DNA from: Pseudomonas fluorescens
Lineage (GTDB): Bacteria; Pseudomonadota; Gammaproteobacteria; Pseudomonadales; Pseudomonadaceae
Direction of reading: 5' to 3'
Assembly: GCF_001708445.1 (NCBI RefSeq)
Contig: NZ_CP015637.1
Location: 869,001-933,000, forward strand
Length of the DNA: 64,000 nt
Position numbers and translations under genes: made by a program. Shown here piece by piece: positions 15,227-24,447 of this stretch (position 1 is the stretch's first letter; the number at the start of each line of letters is the position of its first letter). The notes under the pieces are model-generated. The model saw nothing but the letters and a program-made list of their open reading frames with translations. It had not been told where the DNA came from and ran no database searches.

Positions 15227-16579
15227 TTACAGCATGCGCAAATCCAACGGGTATTCGACGATGACCCGCAGCTCGTCAACGTTGGAGTCGTAGTTACCGA
15301 AATCGCCTCCCACACGGTGCGTGGCTTGAAGTACCTGAAGCTTCAAGTCCTTTGCCGGGCCGCTCTGAACGACGTAGCTCGCCCAGAAATCGCGCTCCCA
15401 GTGCTTGCCGTCACTGACGCTATTGAACGCCGTGTAGCCGCCCGTTGCCCGTGTGCCATCAATGTTGTCACCGCGCAGGTAGCGGCCCGTGAGGCTAAGC
15501 CCCGGTAGACCCAACCCGGCGAAGTCATAGGTATAGCTGGCCTGCCAGGAGCGTTCGTTGGGGTTGTTGAAGTCCGACCATTGGGAGGCGTTGTCGAGTT
15601 CCAGGTCGTAGGTGTTCCACACGTAGTCGAATGGCGAGTCACCGCGCACTTGCTCGTATGCCAGCAGAAAACGGTTGAATCCGACATTCAGCCCCAGGTG
15701 AGTACTCCAGCTATCGTTATCGATTTTCCCGAGCAAGGCCTCGCCACTGTCACGGGTGCGGTAGTAATTGAGCCCCGTATCCCACGTGATGGTGGGGGTG
15801 AGCCTTTGCTTGAAGTCGACCCGGGCAAAGGACTGGTTCCAGACGTTATCCAGGCGGCTGGTGTGCAGCTTGAAACTCCAGTTGTCGTTGAAACGATAAT
15901 CCGCGCCGATGTACTGGACATTATCCGCCCCGGTCAAGCGACCACCGTAGACCGTGCCCAGGTCGCCGCTATGGTTGACGCCGCTGCGATCGCTGGACGC
16001 CGTCAGTTTGCCGCCCTCAATTTTCAAGCCGGCGATGGAGGTGTTGTCGAAGATCAGACCGGTCAGGGTTTGCGGCAACAGGCGGATATCACCGGCATGG
16101 AGTACCGGGCTGGTTGGGGATACATCGCCGTATTTGACCACCGTATCGAACGCTCGCACCTTCACGGCGCCGCCGGCCTTGCCCCACTCATCCTTGGACT
16201 CGCCGTTATTGTCGCCTTTACGCGGAATCAACCCCGGCCCGCCGACACCGTTGCCCACCACGCCATCACCGCCGTCGAGCTTGACCCCGAACTGCCCGTA
16301 AGCATCGACCCCAAAACCCACGGGGCCCTGGGTAAAGCCGGATTCAAAGCGCCCGATCACCGCATGCGCCCATTCCGCCCGGCGACTCTGGGGCGCGCCC
16401 GTGTGAGGGTTGGTTGCACTGCTGCCATTTCGGAAGTCCTGACTGAAATAGAAATCCCGGTTGAGAATGTTCAAATGGCTATCTTCAATAAATCCATTTT
16501 CATTTTTATCACTGTCGGCCCATGAATAACCGGGCGTGGTAACGGCAAAAAACGCAGACAAAGCGGCCACTTTACGCAT
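15227..16579 (-). CDS. OprD-family outer-membrane porin
   Basis: 450 residues. Signal peptide 1-21 (cut near 'GYSWA-DSDK'), then the OprD-family opening 'GFIEDSHLNILNRDFYFSQD' and a run of beta-strand segments with 'FESGFTQGPVGFGVDAYGQF' and the closing strand 'LRVIVEYPLDL'. Such porins admit amino acids, peptides or aromatic acids depending on subfamily; the substrate cannot be read here. It stands alone, between the islet and the ABC transporter. The leader region 16580-16790 is A/T-rich and holds no gene. Confidence 0.9.
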   Translation of the reverse strand: MRKVAALSAFFAVTTPGYSWADSDKNENGFIEDSHLNILNRDFYFSQDFRNGSSATNPHTGAPQSRRAEWAHAVIGRFESGFTQGPVGFGVDAYGQFGVKLDGGDGVVGNGVGGPGLIPRKGDNNGESKDEWGKAGGAVKVRAFDTVVKYGDVSPTSPVLHAGDIRLLPQTLTGLIFDNTSIAGLKIEGGKLTASSDRSGVNHSGDLGTVYGGRLTGADNVQYIGADYRFNDNWSFKLHTSRLDNVWNQSFARVDFKQRLTPTITWDTGLNYYRTRDSGEALLGKIDNDSWSTHLGLNVGFNRFLLAYEQVRGDSPFDYVWNTYDLELDNASQWSDFNNPNERSWQASYTYDFAGLGLPGLSLTGRYLRGDNIDGTRATGGYTAFNSVSDGKHWERDFWASYVVQSGPAKDLKLQVLQATHRVGGDFGNYDSNVDELRVIVEYPLDLRML

Positions 16580-16792
16580 GATGTTCTCTTCAAATTATTA
16601 AGGCGGTAGGGATGCAAAAAATGCTGATCCTTTCGCAACAATCCGAAAATCATGCCAACCAAATAACAGCATATATTTCAATTAGTTAGACCAACTTAAC
16701 GACTATTTTTCGGGCGTATTAATCCGCACTTTGTGAACTCGGTGTTGCACTGCAAACACTTGGCACACGTTAAACTTGTCTGGCGCACAAAC

Positions 16793-16825
16793 AAAAAAAG
16801 GAAAGGCTTATGGCCTTTCCTTTTT
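16793..16825 (-). terminator. Terminator of the Liv-type ABC operon, probably bidirectional
   Basis: AAAGGAAAGGC pairs with GCCTTTCCTTT around TTAT, with A7 on one side and T5 on the other. It ends the leftward operon 17 bp after livF. Confidence 0.8.
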
Positions 16826-16841
16826 CAACACGCAACACCGC

Positions 16842-17609
16842 CTAAGCCTGCGCAGCGCCCAGGTAATAGTTCTGCATTTGCTTACGTGTCGCCAGTTCGG
16901 CTGCCGAACCTTCATCCACTATCCAACCGTTCTCCAGCACAAACGCGTAATGCGCGTAATCCAGGGCGATGTTGATGTTCTGCTCGGCCACCAGCAGGCT
17001 CAACCCCTCATCGCGATTGAGCCGGGCAAGGATCTCGAAGATTTCTTCGACCACCTGGGGCGCCAGGCCCATGGACGGTTCGTCCAACAACAACAGGCAC
17101 GGCTCGGACATCAGCGCGCGACCGATGGCGACCATTTGCTGCTCGCCACCGGAGGTCAGGCCCGCCAGGCGTTTGCGCAGCAGGCGTAACCTGGGGAAGT
17201 AGCCGTAGATGCGCTCCAGACGCTGGTTCAATACCTTGCGCGACGGTCGCCCGGAAAAGCCGCCGATCAGCAGGTTCTGCTCGACCGTCAGGTGGGTGAA
17301 GCAATGTCGCCCTTCAAGCACCTGGGCCAACCCCGACAGCACCAGGTTGGCGGGGTCGCTATCGGTGACCACTTGCCCTTGGTAAACCACCCGGCCCTCG
17401 GTCACTTCACCGCGCTCTGCGCGCACCAGGCTGGAGATGGCCTTGAGGGTGGTGCTTTTGCCCGCACCATTCGCCCCGAGCAACGCCACCATCTGCCCCT
17501 TGCCGACCTTTAGCGTTACGCCGCGCAAGGCGAGGATCGACTGTTCGTAGAAAACGACGACCTGCTCGACGCTCAGCAAGGGCGGGGTGGCGTATAGGCT
17601 CTGGCTCAT
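16842..17609 (-). CDS. livF: Branched-chain-type ABC transporter ATPase (LivF-like)
   Basis: 255 residues. Walker A 'GANGAGKSTT' near residue 44, signature 'TSGGEQQMVAIGRAL' (~152-166), and Walker B 'LLLLDEPSMGLAP' all intact. This is the second ATPase of a LivFGHM-type importer. It is the last gene of the operon, 6 bp after the binding-protein gene. Because of the sulfur-enzyme genes on the other side of the operon promoter, the substrate is more likely an organosulfur compound than leucine; that is inference. Confidence 0.93.
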   Translation of the reverse strand: MSQSLYATPPLLSVEQVVVFYEQSILALRGVTLKVGKGQMVALLGANGAGKSTTLKAISSLVRAERGEVTEGRVVYQGQVVTDSDPANLVLSGLAQVLEGRHCFTHLTVEQNLLIGGFSGRPSRKVLNQRLERIYGYFPRLRLLRKRLAGLTSGGEQQMVAIGRALMSEPCLLLLDEPSMGLAPQVVEEIFEILARLNRDEGLSLLVAEQNINIALDYAHYAFVLENGWIVDEGSAAELATRKQMQNYYLGAAQA

Positions 17610-17615
17610 CGGACC

Positions 17616-18947
17616 TTATTGCTCCTGGCTGCAATTGCGCGGGGTGATGCCTTTTTCCTTGGCGTACTGGGCGGCGGAAGCCTCGATGATCGGCCGCAAC
17701 AACGCACGGTCGGCCTGGACCCAGTCGCTGATCAGGTTCCAACGCTGGCCGTCCCATTGCTGAAAGCGCACCGCACCGCCGCCTTCATGATCGGCGCACG
17801 ACAACTTCAACGGCTGCACCAGGCCCTTGGCGCCCAATGCCTGCAAGCGCGCATCGTCGAGGTTCAGGTGTTCGAAGCCCCAACGCACCTGCTCGCCGGT
17901 CAATGGCTTGGCGCCGTATTTTGCCTGTGCAAGGCGCACGGCTTCGACGTTGAGAATGCCGTTCACCACACCGAGGTTGTAGTACACCGTACCGAAGCGC
18001 TTCGGATCGGCCAGGTTGCCCTTGCCGGCGTCCACCACGCTTTGCTTGATGCCCTGCAGCACCGGGAAATCTGTGCCGGAAGGGTGGGTAGTGATGGAAA
18101 TGAAGCCTTTGGCGGCCGCGCCTGCCGGCACCACGTCCTCTTCCGAGTTGCTCCAGATGTTGCCGATGATGTGATCCACCGGGTAACCGACCTTTTGCGC
18201 GGACTTCAGCGCCACCGGATTCATCACCCCCCAACCGCGCAGGATCACCCAGTCCGGCTTGAGGCGACGGATATTGAGCCACTGCGATTGCTGCTCGTTG
18301 CCGGGGTGCGGCACTTCCAGCAGGGTCAGTTCGAAACCGGCGTTTTTCGCCAGGGTTTCCAGGACGCCATTGGTTTCCTTGCCATACGGCGAGCCGTGGT
18401 AAAGCACGGCGATCTTCTTGCCTTTGAGTTTGTCGGCCCCGCCTTCGCGCGTGCCGATGTAGTTGATGATTGCCGAGACTTCCGAATACGGGTTGAGCTG
18501 CAGCGGGAACACGTAAGGGAACACGCTACCGTCGGTGGAGTCGGTGCGACCGTGGTTGATGGTGATCAGTGGCAATTTGTCGGCGGTCGAACGTTCCAGC
18601 GTCGCGTAGGCAATGCCCACCGACAACGGGTTGGTCGCGGCGGCCGGCGCACCATTAAGGCCACCCTTGAGGCGCTCGTAGCATTCGACGCCCTTCTCCA
18701 CCACATACTCCGTTTCGCACTCGCTCCAGGTCAGCTTGACGCCGTTCACCCCACCCTTTGCGTTGATGTATTGCAGGTAGTCGATAAAGCCGCCGAAGAA
18801 GCCGGTGCCACCGGCGGCGTAGGGTCCGACCCGATAGCTCTGCAAGGGGAAGTACTGTTCGTTGTCGGCGTGAGCGCCGGCACTGAGCCCGGCGGTGATC
18901 AAGGCCAAGCCTAATAGCAGGCGACGCAGCGGTGTGCGGTGAGTCAT
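17616..18947 (-). CDS. Periplasmic substrate-binding protein of the Liv-type ABC transporter
   Basis: 443 residues from ATG 18947, preceded by GAGGAA at 9 nt; the frame to 18995 has no ribosome site. Signal peptide 1-~27 ('LLLGLALITAGLSAGAHADN'). The mature part is a type I periplasmic-binding fold like LivK but longer than the usual ~370 residues, with motifs 'GGFIDYLQYINAKGGVNGVK' and 'KKIAVLYHGSPYGKETNGVL'. It belongs to a subgroup far from classical leucine-binding proteins. It lies between livM and livF, which fits a complete importer. Confidence 0.9.
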   Translation of the reverse strand: MTHRTPLRRLLLGLALITAGLSAGAHADNEQYFPLQSYRVGPYAAGGTGFFGGFIDYLQYINAKGGVNGVKLTWSECETEYVVEKGVECYERLKGGLNGAPAAATNPLSVGIAYATLERSTADKLPLITINHGRTDSTDGSVFPYVFPLQLNPYSEVSAIINYIGTREGGADKLKGKKIAVLYHGSPYGKETNGVLETLAKNAGFELTLLEVPHPGNEQQSQWLNIRRLKPDWVILRGWGVMNPVALKSAQKVGYPVDHIIGNIWSNSEEDVVPAGAAAKGFISITTHPSGTDFPVLQGIKQSVVDAGKGNLADPKRFGTVYYNLGVVNGILNVEAVRLAQAKYGAKPLTGEQVRWGFEHLNLDDARLQALGAKGLVQPLKLSCADHEGGGAVRFQQWDGQRWNLISDWVQADRALLRPIIEASAAQYAKEKGITPRNCSQEQ

Positions 18948-18995
18948 GAAGGCAATTCCTCGTGAACGAAGGATGGGGGTCAGGGATGAGAACAA

Positions 18996-20063
18996 TCAGT
19001 AACGCAACGGCCAGATCCGGGCCCGTTGGCGAAAGCGTTGCCACAGTCGGGCCAGGCCCTCGGGTTCCTTGATCAGGAAAGCGATGATCAACGCGCCAAA
19101 GAGCATTTTCTGGATGTTTTCCAACTGGCCGGAATCGATCAGCCCGCCGGGCAACAGCCCGAAGAGGTTGGCCAGCAGAATCGGGAACAACACGATGAAA
19201 GCGGCGCCCAGGACATTGCCGAGCACACTGCCCAGGCCGCCGATAATGATGATGAAGAGCACTTGAAATGAGCGGCTGAGATCGAAGCCGTGGGGCTCCA
19301 CCGTGCCCAGGTAGGCAAACGCCCACAGCGAACCCGCAACCCCGAGGTAAAAGCCACTGATGGCAAACGCCAGCAGCTTGGCCTTGAACAGGCGAATGCC
19401 GATCACGGCGGCGGCGGTGTCCATGTCGCGCACAGCCATCCAGTTGCGGCCCAACTCGCTGCGCACCAGGTTTTTGCCCAGCCAGAACAGCACCACGACC
19501 ACCGCCAGGGTCAACAGATAACGCCCACGGGGCGAACTGAAATCCAGCCCCGCGATGAGCAGCGGTGGCGAGGTGATGACCCCGGAGGCGTTGTCGTTGG
19601 TAAACCAACTGAACCGGGTCAGTACCCACTCCACCACGAACTGCGCGGCCAGGGTCGCCACCAGCAGGTAAAAGCCCTTGATCCGCAGGCTCGGCAAACC
19701 GAAGACCACAGCCACCAGCGCAGCGATCACCCCACCCAGCGCGAAACTCACCAGCAGCGGCAAACCCGGCACGCGCAATTGCAGGTTGTAGGCGGCGAAC
19801 GCACCCACCGCCATGAACGCCGCCGACCCGAGGGACAGCTGCCCGGCATAACCGGTCAACAGGTTCAACCCCAGGCCCGCCAGGGACAACACCAGCAGCG
19901 GCAGCAGAATCGCGCTGAACCAATAGTCATTGCCCAGCCAGGGCACCGCAATGAAGGCAAACCCCAAGAGCAGCCACAGGCCCACGCGGTCCTGGCGCAA
20001 GCGGAACGTGCGCCGTTCCATCGCATAAGAGGTGCTCAGTTGACCGGCTTCTCGATAAAGCAT
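18996..20063 (-). CDS. livM: Branched-chain-type ABC permease (LivM-like)
   Basis: 355 residues, eight to ten membrane segments, with the LivM-family signature region 'GRNWMAVRDMDTAAAVIGIR' followed by 'KAKLLAFAISGFYLGVAGSL'. AAGGAA precedes ATG 20063 at normal distance; this start context closely resembles that of the binding-protein gene downstream. Pairs with LivH to form the membrane channel. Confidence 0.93.
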   Translation of the reverse strand: MLYREAGQLSTSYAMERRTFRLRQDRVGLWLLLGFAFIAVPWLGNDYWFSAILLPLLVLSLAGLGLNLLTGYAGQLSLGSAAFMAVGAFAAYNLQLRVPGLPLLVSFALGGVIAALVAVVFGLPSLRIKGFYLLVATLAAQFVVEWVLTRFSWFTNDNASGVITSPPLLIAGLDFSSPRGRYLLTLAVVVVLFWLGKNLVRSELGRNWMAVRDMDTAAAVIGIRLFKAKLLAFAISGFYLGVAGSLWAFAYLGTVEPHGFDLSRSFQVLFIIIIGGLGSVLGNVLGAAFIVLFPILLANLFGLLPGGLIDSGQLENIQKMLFGALIIAFLIKEPEGLARLWQRFRQRARIWPLRY

Positions 20064-20084
20064 GAAGGCATTCCTTGAAAAAAA

Positions 20085-20966
20085 TCAGACCCGTTCGATC
20101 GCCCGCTCGCCGAACAACCCGGCAGGCCGCACCAACAGAAACAGCAAGGCGAGGACGTAAGGCACCCAGTTTTCGATGCCACTGCCGATGACCGGGCCGA
20201 GGTAAATCTCCGCGACTTTTTCCGCCGCACCGATGATCAGCCCGCCGACAATCGCCCCGCCGATGGAGGAAAAACCGCCGATGATCAACACCGGCAAGGC
20301 CTTGAGCACCACCAATGACAAGGAAAACTGCACCCCCAGACGAGCGCCCCAGAGCAACCCGGCCACCAGCCCGACAAAACCTGCCACCGCCCACACCAGC
20401 GCCCAGATGCGTGGCAGGCGGATGCCCACGGCCAGGGACGCCAACGGATCATCGGCAACCGCGCGCAGCGACAAACCGACTCGGGTCCGGTTGAACAGCA
20501 GCGACAAGGCGATCACCAAAGTGGCCGCCGTTCCGGCAGCAAACAGGTCGAATTGCGAGAGCAACATGCCGCGGATTTCCAGCGGCTCATCGGCGATGCC
20601 CAATTCCAGACCGTGGACTTGAGCCCCCCATAGAAACTGCGCAAAACCTTCGATCATGTAGGACAGCCCGAGCGTGGCCATGAACAGGATGATCGGTGCT
20701 CGATTGACCAGGGGCCGCAGCACCATTTTTTCGATCAGCAACGCCAGCACCACCATGCTCGCCAGCGTGAGGACAAACGCCCACGCGAACGGGAAGCCGC
20801 GTTCGAGCAGGCTGACAAAGGTCAGCGCGGCGAACAGCACCATCGACCCCTGGGCGAAATTGAACACGCCGGAAGCCTTGTAGATCAGGACAAAACCAAT
20901 TGCCACCAGGGAGTACATGACGCCCGCCAGCAGCCCGCCAATCAGCACTTCGAAGAAAAATTGCAT
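20085..20966 (-). CDS. livH: Branched-chain-type ABC permease (LivH-like)
   Basis: 293 residues with eight hydrophobic segments. The LivH pattern 'GVMYSLVAIGFVLIYKASGV' lies near the N-terminus, and the coupling region 'RTRVGLSLRAVADDPLASLA' in the cytoplasmic loop touches the ATPase. It starts 2 bp after livG and ends 21 bp before livM. Confidence 0.93.
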   Translation of the reverse strand: MQFFFEVLIGGLLAGVMYSLVAIGFVLIYKASGVFNFAQGSMVLFAALTFVSLLERGFPFAWAFVLTLASMVVLALLIEKMVLRPLVNRAPIILFMATLGLSYMIEGFAQFLWGAQVHGLELGIADEPLEIRGMLLSQFDLFAAGTAATLVIALSLLFNRTRVGLSLRAVADDPLASLAVGIRLPRIWALVWAVAGFVGLVAGLLWGARLGVQFSLSLVVLKALPVLIIGGFSSIGGAIVGGLIIGAAEKVAEIYLGPVIGSGIENWVPYVLALLFLLVRPAGLFGERAIERV

Positions 20967-20968
20967 GT

Positions 20969-21769
20969 TCAGTGGCTCTCCGCACGGGAACGCCGCGTGC
21001 CCAGGTAAGCGGCAATCACATCGGGATTGGCACGCACTTGCTCGGGCGTGCCATCACCGATCTTGCGGCCGTAATCGAGCACGACCACGTGGTCGCACAA
21101 GCCCATGACCACCCCGATGTCGTGTTCGATCAGCACCACGGTGGTGCCGAACTCGCGGTTGATGTCGCGGATGAATTGGCTCATCTCGTCCTTCTCTTCA
21201 GCGTTCATGCCGGCCATGGGTTCATCCAGCAGCAGCAACCTCGGCTCAGCGGCCAGGGCGCGGGCCAGTTCGACACGTTTCTGCAAGCCGTAAGGCAGCT
21301 TGCCCACCAGCACATGGCGCCAGGGGTGGATGCGCAGGAACTCGATGATTTTTTCCGCGTGACGGCGCTGCTCGTCGTCCTCGCGAGGCGCACGGCCCAG
21401 GCGCAGCACCTGCTCAATCCAACTGCTGCGGAGCTTGAGGTTGCGGCCGGTCAGCACGTTGTCGAGCACGCTCATGCCCTTGAACAGCGCGATGTTTTGA
21501 AAGGTCCGCGCAATACCGCGCTCGGCGGCCTGGTGCGGGCGCATACGGCGCCGGGCCTGTCCGGCATAGGTGACACTGCCGCTCTGGGCCTGGTAGACGC
21601 CGTTGATCACATTGAGCAGCGAACTTTTGCCCGCGCCGTTGGGGCCGATCAATGCACAGATTTCCCCGGCCTTCACGGCGAAACTGATGGAGGTAATGGC
21701 CTTGACCCCCTTGAACGACAGGGAGATGTCATCGAGCCGCAGTAATTCGGATTCAGTGGTTGCGCTCAT
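20969..21769 (-). CDS. livG: Branched-chain-type ABC transporter ATPase (LivG-like)
   Basis: 266 residues from ATG 21769 ('MSATTESELLRLDDISLSFK'); the frame runs further upstream, but only through the preceding gene. Walker A 'GPNGAGKSSLL', LivG-type insert 'RMRPHQAAERGIARTFQNIA', Walker B 'RLLLLDEPMAGMNAEE', and the C-terminal 'GRKIGDGTPEQVRANPDVIA' typical of this family. It begins 8 bp after the AMP-ligase-like gene. Confidence 0.93.
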   Translation of the reverse strand: MSATTESELLRLDDISLSFKGVKAITSISFAVKAGEICALIGPNGAGKSSLLNVINGVYQAQSGSVTYAGQARRRMRPHQAAERGIARTFQNIALFKGMSVLDNVLTGRNLKLRSSWIEQVLRLGRAPREDDEQRRHAEKIIEFLRIHPWRHVLVGKLPYGLQKRVELARALAAEPRLLLLDEPMAGMNAEEKDEMSQFIRDINREFGTTVVLIEHDIGVVMGLCDHVVVLDYGRKIGDGTPEQVRANPDVIAAYLGTRRSRAESH

Positions 21770-21777
21770 GGGGCTCG

Positions 21778-22869
21778 TCAGACGGATTGAGAAATCAGGG
21801 GGATGCGGGTATCGGCAGGTTCCTGCCGGGCGGAAGGTTCCTGCCAGTTGCCCGGGTGGATGCCCAGGGCACCAAAAAAAGCGGCGCTCTCTTGGCTCAG
21901 CGCGGGCCCGACCAGCAACGGCACGCGCAGGCGGCTCATGCCCAACACATCGAGCAAGGGTCTGCGGATCAGCCAGTAGCCGAGCCAGCGGCGGAAAGCC
22001 TGCGCGTCCGGCACCATCGCCCAGCGGTACAACCGATGACCGAGCGTGCCGGGTAACGGCAGACGCTCTCGCGCCCACTGCTCCAGACGGGCATAGGACT
22101 CACGCGTGCCCAGCACCAGGGTTGGCCCCAACTCACGGCGGTCGGTGTCGCGCGTGGCCATGGCTTCCGGGAAATTCAGGCAGAACCCGGCACAGAGCCA
22201 GGGCGCCAGCAGGTAACGCGCCTGACCGCTGGCGGCGAACACACGGGCCGCCAAGGCTTCTTCGGCGCCGCTCAGGTGCTCGCGCGCTACCAGCTTGCGG
22301 GCGCCCCCCAGCAGCTGCGCATGGCTCAACCGTAGGGAAGGCCCGTGCGTATCGGCATGGAACACGAAGGCGATAGCCGCCGGCTCAGTCGCGCAGACCG
22401 GCGGTTCCGCCGCCACGCCAGAGAACAAATCGGCGTAAGCGCTCAACCCCTTCCCTTCACCGGCATTCAGGCCGCGCCCGTCGAGGAACAGCAGCACACG
22501 GGGTGGAAGATCGGCATGCCGGACCTGCTGCACGGCATCCAGGGCTTCGGCCAGCACGAAGCTCGGTCGCAGGCGGGCCAGCAATGCGCGGTTGTCGCGT
22601 TCGGGGTCCAGCAACGTGACACTGCCGCCCAGCCACTGCGCGGCCAGGGCCAGCAACAAAGCTTCGGAACGCGCCTGGCTGATGATCAGTAAATCGTCGT
22701 GGCGACCGAACCCGCGCTGATGCAGCGCTGCCGCAAGACGGCCGACATCCTGCGCCAACTCGCTCCAACTGCGGGCGTGCCAGATGCCCAGGCGCTTGTA
22801 GCGCAGGGCTATCGCCGAACCTCGGGTTTGGGCTTGCTGTAACAACGCCAGCGGCAGTGTCTGGGCCAT
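21778..22869 (-). CDS. Degenerate AMP-dependent ligase-like protein, first gene of the Liv operon
   Basis: 363 residues, against 540-650 for real acyl-CoA synthetases. The N-terminal subdomain is recognisable ('LGIWHARSWSELAQDVGRLA', 'GSVTLLDPERDNRALLARLR'). The ATP-binding motif that should read TSGTTG-PKG is replaced by 'HADTHGPSLR', without the P-loop Lys. The C-terminal adenylation-completing domain is missing. Catalysis is unlikely. AAGGAGA precedes the ATG, so it is still a translated gene. Full-length AMP ligases are often encoded with Liv-type importers; here one seems to have become a pseudoenzyme. Confidence 0.75.
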   Translation of the reverse strand: MAQTLPLALLQQAQTRGSAIALRYKRLGIWHARSWSELAQDVGRLAAALHQRGFGRHDDLLIISQARSEALLLALAAQWLGGSVTLLDPERDNRALLARLRPSFVLAEALDAVQQVRHADLPPRVLLFLDGRGLNAGEGKGLSAYADLFSGVAAEPPVCATEPAAIAFVFHADTHGPSLRLSHAQLLGGARKLVAREHLSGAEEALAARVFAASGQARYLLAPWLCAGFCLNFPEAMATRDTDRRELGPTLVLGTRESYARLEQWARERLPLPGTLGHRLYRWAMVPDAQAFRRWLGYWLIRRPLLDVLGMSRLRVPLLVGPALSQESAAFFGALGIHPGNWQEPSARQEPADTRIPLISQSV

Positions 22870-23301
22870 GGGGACTCTCCTTCAGAGTGCTATACAGCCA
22901 CTTTTGCAGTCTCCATGCCAAGATTTAAATTGTTATTTATCAACTAGTTATATTCATTTTGCGGAAACAATCATGTATTGATTTGGCACAGCCTGCTTAA
23001 AGCCTGTTGCCCAGCGAACACTTCTCTCTTTGCGCACAACTGTTTGCCGGGCAACAGCGTTTCAACACTTGCCCGCTTCCAGCGACAGTCATCGCCCCAC
23101 ATAAACCAATCATCACCTTATAAATCAATAAGTTAACGAATTGGTACGATGCTTGCTCTCTTGGAACTATCGGCCACAGCCACAGACTTGTTCCAACAAG
23201 CGCCTCTATAGAGCCGTGCCGGCCCTGCGTTGCACAACCTGCTGCCGTCTTACCTTACCCAAGGCAGCGGGCTTCTTATTTTTGCAGCGAGGAGCGTGTT
23301 G
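22870..23301. other. Divergent intergenic region between the transporter operon and the monooxygenase genes
   Basis: 432 bp, A/T-rich in parts (22920-22985 and 23100-23140), with no supported ORF of its own. It should carry the promoters of both operons. A sigma-54 site facing right is at 23142-23157. I could not identify the leftward promoter or an activator-binding repeat with confidence. Confidence 0.6.
23142..23157 (+). promoter_or_regulatory. Sigma-54 promoter of the ssuD-like operon
   Basis: TGGTACG (23142-23148), 4 nt, TTGCT (23153-23157). GG and GC are 10 nt apart; only one base departs from TGGCACG-N4-TTGCW. Predicted start near 23168, giving a leader of about 130 nt. Sulfone-desulfurisation genes of P. 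putida (sfn) are known to need RpoN and the enhancer-binding protein SfnR. Confidence 0.8.
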
Positions 23302-24447
23302 ATGAGTCTTGATATCTTTTGGTTTCTGCCCACGTCCGGCGACACCCGTTATCTGGGCCGATCCGACAGCGGCCGCCCGGCCACCAACAAATACATGCAG
23401 CAAATCGCGGTAGCCGCCGAGAGCCTGGGCTATGACGGGGTGTTGATTCCCACCGGCAGCAGTTGCCTGGACCCGTGGATTACCGCCGCCAGCCTGGTAC
23501 CGGTCACCCATCGCCTGAAGTTGCTGGTGGCGCTGCGCACCTCGCTGGGCAACCCCACGGCGTCGGCCCGTCAGGCGGCCACACTGGACCAGGCCAGCAA
23601 CGGCCGCTTGCTGCTCAACGTCGTACCCGGCGGCGATGCCACCGAGTTGGCCGCCGACGGTATTTTCCTCGACCACGACCAACGCTACGAAGCCGCTGGC
23701 GAGTTCCTGACCGTTTGGCGTCGCTTGCTCAGTGGCGAGGTGGTGGATTTCACCGGCAAGCATGTGCGCGTCGAAGGGGCGCAGAACTTCTTCAAACCCA
23801 TACAGCAACCGCACCCGCCCCTGTATTTTGGCGGGTCGTCCCCTGCTGCCCATGAACTGGCGGCCCAACAGGTCGACGCCTACCTGACCTGGGGCGAACC
23901 GCCGGCGGCCGTGGCCGCGAAAATCGCCGATGTGCGCGAGCGCGCGAAAAAATATGGGCGCACGCTGCATTTCGGTGTGCGCCTGCATGTGATCGTGCGT
24001 GAAACCAACGAGCAGGCCTGGGCGGCGGCCGAAGAACTGATCAGCCACCTCGATGACGATGTCATCGCCGACGCGCAAAATAATTACGCCAAGATGGACT
24101 CCGAAGGTCAGCGCCGCATGGCCGCCCTGCATGGTGGACAGCGCGACAAGCTCGAGGTCTCGCCCAACCTGTGGGCCGGTGTCGGCCTCGTGCGCGGAGG
24201 CGCCGGCACGGCGCTGGTGGGCGACCCTCAGACCGTGGCCAAGCGCCTGCAGGAATATGCCGACCTCGGCGTAGACCGCTTTGTACTGTCCGGCTACCCG
24301 CACCTGGAAGAGGCTTTCCGCTTTGCCGAACTGGTGTTCCCACTGTTGGGCAAACAGCCTGTCACGGTCCGCGACCAAGTACTCACCGGCGGCGCGTTCG
24401 ACGTGCGGGCCGGCCACACATCGGTCAAGGACGAGGCCACGGCATGA
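23302..24447 (+). CDS. FMNH2-dependent alkanesulfonate monooxygenase (SsuD/MsuD family)
   Basis: 381 residues from ATG 23302, chosen because GAGGAG lies 8 nt upstream and because SsuD proteins begin 'MSLxxFWFLPT'. The protein follows SsuD closely: '[14 protein letters not shown]' with the conserved Cys at 55, '[20 protein letters not shown]' with the active-site His, '[20 protein letters not shown]', and '[11 protein letters not shown]'. SsuD uses reduced flavin and oxygen to release sulfite from alkanesulfonates. No flavin reductase gene is adjacent, so one must act in trans. The stop overlaps the next ATG by 4 bp. Confidence 0.92.
   Translation: MSLDIFWFLPTSGDTRYLGRSDSGRPATNKYMQQIAVAAESLGYDGVLIPTGSSCLDPWITAASLVPVTHRLKLLVALRTSLGNPTASARQAATLDQASNGRLLLNVVPGGDATELAADGIFLDHDQRYEAAGEFLTVWRRLLSGEVVDFTGKHVRVEGAQNFFKPIQQPHPPLYFGGSSPAAHELAAQQVDAYLTWGEPPAAVAAKIADVRERAKKYGRTLHFGVRLHVIVRETNEQAWAAAEELISHLDDDVIADAQNNYAKMDSEGQRRMAALHGGQRDKLEVSPNLWAGVGLVRGGAGTALVGDPQTVAKRLQEYADLGVDRFVLSGYPHLEEAFRFAELVFPLLGKQPVTVRDQVLTGGAFDVRAGHTSVKDEATA

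Noticed and set aside
16580..16790. Possible gene or riboswitch upstream of the OprD-family porin
   Set aside because: A/T-rich leader without conserved hairpins or coding frame; I see only promoter-type sequence.
22984..22996. TGGCACA followed by GC, resembling a sigma-54 site before the transporter/monooxygenase divergence
   Set aside because: GG and GC are only 8 nt apart; sigma-54 needs 10. The site at 23142 fits correctly.
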